DNA of 64,000 nucleotides from Chromatium weissei (GTDB taxonomy: Bacteria > Pseudomonadota > Gammaproteobacteria > Chromatiales > Chromatiaceae): assembly GCF_016583765.1 (NCBI RefSeq), contig NZ_NRRR01000004.1, positions 1 to 64,000 of the forward strand. Reading direction: 5' to 3'. The position numbers were made by a program, and so were the translations under genes. The notes under the pieces are model-generated. The model saw nothing but the letters and a program-made list of their open reading frames with translations, had not been told where the DNA came from and ran no database searches. Positions 58,220-64,000 of the stretch are shown here, piece by piece (position 1 is the first letter of the stretch; each line of letters begins with the position of its first letter).

Positions 58220-58300
58220 CGTTAAGGTGTGATCCATATTTCGATTTGGTGAAGATTTTGGCGATAATCCTGATTTAATTTCACTTAATTACAGCCGCCT

Positions 58301-61300
58301 ATGAATTTTCTTGATGCCATCGATATTCACGATCCACAGCAACTTGATGCGTTATCCGAGGAGCAGCTTGATCAACTGCCTTGTGGAACCATTCGTGTGA
58401 ATGCTGATGGCGTCATTCTGTTTTATAGCCGTTCTCACGCAAAACTCGTGAATCGAGAACCCACGGCCGTGCTCGGTCGTAATTTTTTCTCAGAAGTTGC
58501 GCCCTGCACGGTCGTGCCGGAGTTTTACGGACGCTTTCGGCACGGCGTATTAACCGGCAATTTGAATACCACTTTTGAATTCGTATTTGATTTTGAAATG
58601 CATCCGGCGCAGGTGCGAATTGGAATGCGCGCCTCAAATCGCGCTGGTGAATTCTGGATTCTCGTTGAGCCATTGCGCCAGCTTGATCCGCGTAATGAAA
58701 ACGCTGCCTATGATTTGATCTCCGGCAAATTCTGCGAATCCATTGCCGCAATTTCCGCAGTTTCCTTTGATTTTTCCCAATGTGATCGAGAGCCCATTAC
58801 CACCTGCGGAAACATTCAACCGTTTGGCTGCCTGCTCGTACTGAATCCGCAAACGCTGTGTATTGATGCCTGTAGCGCCAATACCGCAATGTATTTAGGA
58901 CACGAACCGGAAACGCTGCTCGGTGCACCCTTGAGTCAAGCAGTGACGGAATGTGATTCCGATTTACACGCCTGTTTGAGCGCGACCGGCAGTGCCGTCG
59001 ATTTTTGTCCCTCATTTTTTCAAGTGAAAACAACTCTTGGTGATCCGCTTGATGTGCGCATTCACCGCTGGCGCGAACGGTTGTTATTGGAAATGGAACC
59101 TCGCGGTGAGATGGCAATGGATGTGCGCTTACGCGGTTTTGATGTGGAATCCTTTCAACGTCGCCTGCGGGCGAGCAGTGACGCGGCGAGCGTGTGTCAG
59201 GAAGCCGTGACGGCATTGCGCTATCTCACTGGATTTGAACGGGTTGTTGCGTATCGATTTGAGCCTGAAGACGACGGCATCGTGATTGCGGAAAGTCTGT
59301 TGCCGAATGCGTGGTCATCGATTATTGGGCTGCGCTATCCGGCGACTGACATTCCGCGTCAAGCGCGGGCGCTGTATCGAGAAACGCCACTGCGTTACGC
59401 CCCCAGCCGCGATCATCCTGACGTGCCGCTGTTAAGTCACACCCTCGCCGCTGACGCCATCGACATCGGCATTGCCCATCTGCGAGCGCAATCGCCGATT
59501 CATCGCAACTATCTCAAACGTTTTGGCGTGAATGGCTCCATGTCGCTGTCGATCATGGCGGAAGGACGATTGTGGGGACTCATCATTTTTCACCATCGCG
59601 CTCCGCATCCGGTGACGGCTTACACGCGTCGCCGCTTGAACGAATTGGCTGGTTGTCTATCGGCACGGCTGGCGCTGATTGAAGAACGCGACCGCAATCG
59701 CGCCACCGAGCAGGGCATGACCGAAGTCAATGCCATCGTCAGTGAAATCGATGTCGAACAGCCATTTCCCGACAACTTCATCGGCAAGGAGCATTTGCTG
59801 TGCGATCTGGTCGATGCCGATTTGGTACAGATTTACCATCACAATCAGCCGCTATTTTTGGGACAAGACTGCAATTTGCCCGTCGAAAACAATCAGACTC
59901 TGCTCGATTTTTTACGCACCCATTCCGGCCCGCTGTGGTGCACCGATTGCCTGTCCAGCGAATTTGAACCTGCAGCGGCCTATCCTGATCGGCTCGCGGG
60001 CGTGATGGCGATCTTCATCGACAATCGCCACGACGACATTCTGCTGTTTGGACGGCGACGCATTAAATACACGATCAACTGGGGCGCGGATCCGTCGTCA
60101 TTGCCTTTTTCTGGCGATGACAATGAACAGCAACCGTTCGGCTGGCCAAAACGCACTTTTCAGGTGTGGCAAGAAGAACGAACGCATCACGCTCGCCCGT
60201 GGTCGGCAGTCGCGCAAGCCACTGGTTTGGCACTGAAAAATCTGATTCAGCAAGTCATCGTCGCCAACGCGGCGCATTTTGAACGGCTGGCGCAGTCGCT
60301 GGCGCGGCAACGTGATCAACTGCGTGATTCGCGTGAAGAAATGTGTCATCGCGCTCTGCATGACAGCCTCACTGGATTGCCGAATCGGGCGCATTTTCGT
60401 GAAGCATTGAATAACGCCATCGAAAACAGCCAGCGCACCGGAACAGAATTTGCGGTGGCGCTGCTCGACATCGACCATTTCAAAACGATCAATGACACGC
60501 TCGGTCACGATAAAGGCGATGTGCTGCTGTGTGCCGTGGCGAATCGCATTGCGGTCATGCTGCCAGATTCGGCGATGGTCGCTCGGCTGGGTGGCGATGA
60601 ATTTGCGTTGCTGTTGCCGCAGCAGATTGACGTGGAACCGCTGACTCAAGTTGAACATTTGATCGAAGGTTTGCGGCGTTTGATCGTCATTGACGGTGAT
60701 AATTTTTCCATCACCTGCTCGCTCGGACTGGCGCTCGGTTCCAGCGATTCCGAGCCGAGTGAATTGCTCAAACAGGCGGATTTGGCGCTGTATCGTGCCA
60801 AAGAAGATGGACGCAATTGCGCACGTCCTTTCGATAAACGACTGGAATCACAGGCGCATCAGCGACTGGAAATTGATCGTGTCGTGCTGGGGCGCTCGCC
60901 GATGGATGCGATTGAAATTGTGTTGCAGCCGCAAATTGCCATTTGTGCCGCAGAGCCGCATTGTCGTTTTGAAGTGTTATCGCGCTGGCGCACCAGTGAC
61001 GGCAGTCTTGTGATGCCCAACGATTTCATTCCGGCGGTGGAGCGCAATGGTTTGATTCGTGGTGTGACTGCTGCCGTGTTGCGCCAATCGATTCGTCTGC
61101 TGCGCGAGCGATTGGAACATCAGCGTTCAGAAATACGTCTCGGTATCAATGTTTCTGCTGCCGATTTGGAAGAACGCAGTTTTGCACGGCGTTTGCTTGA
61201 AGACCTTCATGCGGCGGATGTGCCACCGGATTTAATTGAAATTGAAATCACCGAGTCGATGCTGCTGCGCATGACCGCCAGCGTGAAAGCCTCGTTGAAT

Positions 61301-61642
61301 GTGTTGAATCGCGGTGGTGTGCAGTTATCGCTTGATGATTTTGGAACGGGTTTTAGTTCAATGGTGTATTTGCGCGAATTACCGATCAGCAGTCTGAAAA
61401 TCGACCGTGATTTTATTCGTAACATTGAAACGCCGCGTGATCGCAATCTCGTTGCCGGAATGATTGCAATGGCGCATTCCATTGGTAAAGAAGTTATTGC
61501 AGAAGGCATTGAAACGCCGCAGCAGTTGGAATGGCTCAAAACACTTGGTTGCGATTGGGGACAGGGTTATCTTTGGTCACGCCCCATTTCGCCCACACTG
61601 GCGTTGGCACAGTTTGCAGCGCCTATTTCTTCGACGACATAA
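58301..61642 (+). CDS. ppd: Ppd-type photoreceptor: PYP, bacteriophytochrome, GGDEF, EAL
   Basis: The 1113-residue product senses light and probably controls c-di-GMP. Residues 1-125 are a photoactive yellow protein domain whose numbering matches Halorhodospira PYP, with Tyr42, Arg52 and the p-coumarate-binding Cys69 in VAPCT. Position 46 is His instead of Glu and position 50 Val instead of Thr. A bacteriophytochrome PAS follows with the biliverdin Cys161 (QCDREPI), a GAF with PATDIP (347-352) and SPIHRNYL, and a PHY with the tongue PKRTF (616-620). GGDEF is canonical (764-768) without an RxxD inhibitory site. The EAL domain has EVL at 891-893, NVS, ITES, DDFGTG, LKID, EGIET and GQGY, so it looks active. 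aroE follows by 18 bases. Confidence 0.95.
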   Translation: MNFLDAIDIHDPQQLDALSEEQLDQLPCGTIRVNADGVILFYSRSHAKLVNREPTAVLGRNFFSEVAPCTVVPEFYGRFRHGVLTGNLNTTFEFVFDFEMHPAQVRIGMRASNRAGEFWILVEPLRQLDPRNENAAYDLISGKFCESIAAISAVSFDFSQCDREPITTCGNIQPFGCLLVLNPQTLCIDACSANTAMYLGHEPETLLGAPLSQAVTECDSDLHACLSATGSAVDFCPSFFQVKTTLGDPLDVRIHRWRERLLLEMEPRGEMAMDVRLRGFDVESFQRRLRASSDAASVCQEAVTALRYLTGFERVVAYRFEPEDDGIVIAESLLPNAWSSIIGLRYPATDIPRQARALYRETPLRYAPSRDHPDVPLLSHTLAADAIDIGIAHLRAQSPIHRNYLKRFGVNGSMSLSIMAEGRLWGLIIFHHRAPHPVTAYTRRRLNELAGCLSARLALIEERDRNRATEQGMTEVNAIVSEIDVEQPFPDNFIGKEHLLCDLVDADLVQIYHHNQPLFLGQDCNLPVENNQTLLDFLRTHSGPLWCTDCLSSEFEPAAAYPDRLAGVMAIFIDNRHDDILLFGRRRIKYTINWGADPSSLPFSGDDNEQQPFGWPKRTFQVWQEERTHHARPWSAVAQATGLALKNLIQQVIVANAAHFERLAQSLARQRDQLRDSREEMCHRALHDSLTGLPNRAHFREALNNAIENSQRTGTEFAVALLDIDHFKTINDTLGHDKGDVLLCAVANRIAVMLPDSAMVARLGGDEFALLLPQQIDVEPLTQVEHLIEGLRRLIVIDGDNFSITCSLGLALGSSDSEPSELLKQADLALYRAKEDGRNCARPFDKRLESQAHQRLEIDRVVLGRSPMDAIEIVLQPQIAICAAEPHCRFEVLSRWRTSDGSLVMPNDFIPAVERNGLIRGVTAAVLRQSIRLLRERLEHQRSEIRLGINVSAADLEERSFARRLLEDLHAADVPPDLIEIEITESMLLRMTASVKASLNVLNRGGVQLSLDDFGTGFSSMVYLRELPISSLKIDRDFIRNIETPRDRNLVAGMIAMAHSIGKEVIAEGIETPQQLEWLKTLGCDWGQGYLWSRPISPTLALAQFAAPISSTT

Positions 61643-61660
61643 CACGACGCGCTATTCATC

Positions 61661-62500
61661 ATGCCTGATCGCTACGCCGTTATTGGCAACCCTATTTCTC
61701 ACAGTAAATCGCCGCAAATTCACGCTGAATTTGCATTACAAACACGTCAATCACTTGAATACAGTCGCTTGCTGGGCGATCTCACCGACTTTGCGGGCGA
61801 TGTGCGCCGATTTTTTGCTGACGCTGGTCGTGGCTTAAACGTCACGGTTCCGTTCAAAGTGCAGGCGTGGGCGCTGGCGAATGAACGCAGTCCACAGGCT
61901 GAACTTGCCGGAGCCGTCAATACATTGACGCAATTGCCCAATGGCCGTTTGCGCGGTGATAACACCGACGGCGCTGGATTGATGCGCGATCTCACGCACA
62001 ATCACGGTTTTGATGTGCGCGGTGCACGGGTGTTGCTGCTCGGCGCAGGTGGTGCGGCGCAGGGCGTGATACAGCCGTTGTTGGCTGCCGGTGCGACGCA
62101 GTTGGTTATTGCCAATCGCACTGCCAGTAAAGCCGTTGAATTAGCGGAGAAATTTGCTATTGCTGGCGCGGTGAATGGATGCGGATTGGAAGCACTTGCC
62201 GGTCAGCAATTTGACCTCATCGTGAACGCCACTTCTGCCGGATTGACGAATGCCGTGCCGGCGATACCGAATGATTGTTTGAACGCGGGTGGATGGATTT
62301 ACGACATGCTTTACAGCGATCAATGCACTGCCTTTCAACGCTGGGGTTTGGCGCACGGTGCGGCGCGAGCGTTGGATGGACTCGGCATGCTGGTGGAGCA
62401 AGCAGCGGAATCATTTTGGCTGTGGCGCGGTGTTCGCCCAGAAACTGCACCGATTATCACGCAATTGCGCGGCGTGGCAGCCGCAGGTTCACGCGGATGA
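61661..62500 (+). CDS. aroE: Shikimate dehydrogenase
   Basis: This NADP-dependent enzyme reduces 3-dehydroshikimate to shikimate in aromatic amino-acid synthesis. The 279-residue product shows NPISHSKSPQIHAEFA, the catalytic Lys in GLNVTVPFKVQAW, NTDGAGLMRDL and the nucleotide motif LLLGAGGAAQGVIQPLL. Its stop overlaps the start of the HPt gene (ATGA). Confidence 0.96.
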   Translation: MPDRYAVIGNPISHSKSPQIHAEFALQTRQSLEYSRLLGDLTDFAGDVRRFFADAGRGLNVTVPFKVQAWALANERSPQAELAGAVNTLTQLPNGRLRGDNTDGAGLMRDLTHNHGFDVRGARVLLLGAGGAAQGVIQPLLAAGATQLVIANRTASKAVELAEKFAIAGAVNGCGLEALAGQQFDLIVNATSAGLTNAVPAIPNDCLNAGGWIYDMLYSDQCTAFQRWGLAHGAARALDGLGMLVEQAAESFWLWRGVRPETAPIITQLRGVAAAGSRG

Positions 62501-62874
62501 GTGCTGAAAAGATCATGCCATCTCACGCCGCATTGGATGTCAGTGTGCTCATCACGCTGCTCGGCGACGACGATCCGGCATTGATACGAAAATTATTGGA
62601 GGTTTTTGCGCGCAGTGCTGCGGCCATCGCGCCGGAATTGACGGCTGCTTGTCGTGCAGGCGATGCCGAACAGGTGGCGCTGCTGGCGCACAAACTGAAA
62701 TCTCCTGCACGCACATCTGGCGCATTGGCGCTGGGCGAATGTTGCGCTGCATTGGAAGCTGCCGGCACCGCCCGCGCCATCACGGAATTTGCAGCATTGC
62801 TGGCGCAATTTACGGTTGAAATGGCAGCGGTTCAAACGGCACTCGCTGAATTATTAAAACAACCTATTGATTGA
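62497..62874 (+). CDS. Histidine phosphotransfer (HPt) domain protein
   Basis: The 125-residue product is a single HPt four-helix bundle, with the phospho-accepting His65 in LLAHKLKSPARTSGA. The expected HPt order, an acidic N-terminal helix and then the His helix followed by ECCAALE, is present. The start is ATG at 62497, overlapping the aroE stop by 4 bases. It is followed directly by a response regulator. No kinase lies nearby, so it would take phosphate from a remote hybrid kinase (inference). Confidence 0.88.
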   Translation: MSAEKIMPSHAALDVSVLITLLGDDDPALIRKLLEVFARSAAAIAPELTAACRAGDAEQVALLAHKLKSPARTSGALALGECCAALEAAGTARAITEFAALLAQFTVEMAAVQTALAELLKQPID

Positions 62875-63994
62875 GTGTTTTTTTGTGGCTGCATTCCAAT
62901 TCAATCTCGCGGCAATTTTAATTGCAACTGATGAAATTGCGCGTGCCAATTTAGTCAGAAACATTCTGCTGGATGAATTCAAAACGTTATCGGTTTCAAT
63001 AGAACCGGATTTAATTGCACAGGATTTCAATCAAGCGCGACCAGCGGTATTGGTGCTGGCATTTGCGACATTGGAACGCGCAGAACAGTATTTTCAAAAA
63101 CTGCATCGCATCTGTAAAACAGCATCGCAGCATTCGCATCGCACGTTAATGCTGTGTAATCACGCCGACATCAAAGCGGTTTACGCGCTGTGTAAAAAAG
63201 ATTATTTCAACGATTACCTGCTGTTTTGGCCGCGTCCAGATGATCCATTGCAATTGTGTTTGACGATTCATCATTTGCTGCGGGAATTGGAAATGATGAC
63301 TGATGACTCGCCATCGACAACGCGGTTTGCGGTATTGGCACGCGGATTAGGTGGATTAGAATCGCTGCTTGATGCGCAATTTTCACAGTTAAATCAAAAT
63401 TTTGTGCTGGCAACGCGTGCATTGGAACGTGCCGAGCAGGAAATCAATACGCATTGGAATGAAACGCCAAATACCGAGGCAATGCGCGATTCTGTGACTG
63501 CTGAATTGCGGCGCGCCAGCAATAGCGTGTTATTACCATTGCGGCGCTGGAGCGAGGAATTAAAACGTGCATTGATGCCGTTAATGATGTTAATACGGAA
63601 TCTCAATGTTTTGGCAGAACAGGTGCAACCGCTGGTGTTGGTGGTCGATGATGACGAATTGCAATGCAAGGTAATTGAAACGGTATTAAAACAGGAAAAT
63701 TATCGTCTGATTTTTGCGGCAACTGGTTTAGAAGCCTTGTCATTGATGCGTAGATTGCGCCCGGATGTGGTGTTAATGGATGTGCGAATGCCAGACATGG
63801 ATGGCATTACCGCCACGCAGCGATTAAAAGCACTGCCGCAATTTGCACAACTGCCGGTGATTATGATTACTGGACACAGTGAAAAAGCGGTGGTGGTTGA
63901 TAGTTTGAAAGCAGGCGCAACGGGTTTTCTGGTTAAACCGTTTGGGCGTGAAACGCTGATTTCTAAGTTGCGTGAGGCGTTGGGTGCGCCGTGA
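62867..63994 (+). CDS. Response regulator with N-terminal pseudo-receiver and C-terminal REC domain
   Basis: The 375-residue product (TTG start at 62867 overlapping the HPt stop; a GTG at 62885 would give 369) has a C-terminal receiver with VVDDDE (260-264), phospho-acceptor Asp305 in VVLMDVRMPDMDG, the Thr in MITGHS and the Lys in LVKPFG. Residues about 14-140 follow a receiver-like alternation of strands and helices (ILIATDEIARANLVRNIL, RTLMLCNH) but lack the acidic pocket and conserved Lys, so they look like a degenerate receiver. A charged helical linker joins them. No output domain is present. Confidence 0.85.
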   Translation: MIECFFVAAFQFNLAAILIATDEIARANLVRNILLDEFKTLSVSIEPDLIAQDFNQARPAVLVLAFATLERAEQYFQKLHRICKTASQHSHRTLMLCNHADIKAVYALCKKDYFNDYLLFWPRPDDPLQLCLTIHHLLRELEMMTDDSPSTTRFAVLARGLGGLESLLDAQFSQLNQNFVLATRALERAEQEINTHWNETPNTEAMRDSVTAELRRASNSVLLPLRRWSEELKRALMPLMMLIRNLNVLAEQVQPLVLVVDDDELQCKVIETVLKQENYRLIFAATGLEALSLMRRLRPDVVLMDVRMPDMDGITATQRLKALPQFAQLPVIMITGHSEKAVVVDSLKAGATGFLVKPFGRETLISKLREALGAP

Positions 63995-64000
63995 ATGCGT

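Noticed and set aside
58301-58690. N-terminal domain of the photoreceptor as a generic PAS domain
   Set aside because: NFFSEVAPCT, EFYGRF and GNLNTTFE match PYP specifically, including the chromophore Cys at position 69.

Overview
The window comes from the chromosome of a purple photosynthetic gammaproteobacterium, most likely a relative of Chromatiaceae with fairly modest GC for that group. The evidence is a bacteriochlorophyll gene cluster with the order bchF-bchN-bchB-bchH-bchL-bchM-puhA-puhB-puhC-puhE, divergent from ppsR-bchG-bchP; a PYP-bacteriophytochrome-GGDEF-EAL photoreceptor of the type called Ppd in Thermochromatium; and proteobacterial housekeeping genes (yraM-like lpoA, rsmI, rpoD, RluB-type pseudouridine synthase). 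The species assignment is inference; no rRNA gene is present to settle it.

Layout. 1-6887 (minus): a probable surface-polysaccharide run. It has a secreted PPC/Cys-rich protein, a SapC-family protein, an ABC-2 permease (Wzm), its ATPase with a C-terminal sugar-binding extension (Wzt), and a large methyltransferase-glycosyltransferase cut by the window edge. 7143-10951: rluB (plus), then pdxJ, a YbeL-like zinc-ribbon protein and prfC (minus). 11076-29270 (minus): tRNA-Lys and the complete str, S10, spc and alpha ribosomal clusters (rpsL to rplQ), with a near-consensus sigma70 promoter in front of rpsL and another in front of rpsM. 29813-43969 (minus): the photosynthesis superoperon bchF to puhE, running on into dcd and a queuosine-precursor transporter. 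The dcd gene is interrupted by a 411-residue LAGLIDADG intein. 44149-47763 (plus): ppsR, bchG, bchP. 47782-49858: tRNA-Arg(CCU), a shared terminator, a CAU tRNA and rpoD. 50171-63994: a GH13 amylase coupled to an alpha/beta hydrolase, an HDOD protein, a lytic transglycosylase, rsmI, lpoA, the Ppd photoreceptor, aroE, and an HPt protein plus a response regulator in overlapping frames.

How the parts work together. The Bch proteins carry protoporphyrin through Mg chelation (BchH), methylation (BchM), dark protochlorophyllide reduction (BchL/N/B) and vinyl hydration (BchF) to esterification (BchG) and phytyl-chain reduction (BchP). The Puh proteins supply the H subunit of the reaction centre and its assembly factors. 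PpsR is the expected redox/light repressor, and a 32-bp imperfect palindrome lies between bchF and ppsR over both promoter regions. No LhaA/PucC-type gene, puf genes, carotenoid genes, bchXYZ, bchC or acsF lie in the window.

The two strongest items for follow-up are the intein placed exactly at the conserved GKS active-site motif of dCTP deaminase, and the Ppd photoreceptor. Its PYP domain keeps Tyr42, Arg52 and Cys69 but has His where classical PYP has Glu46.
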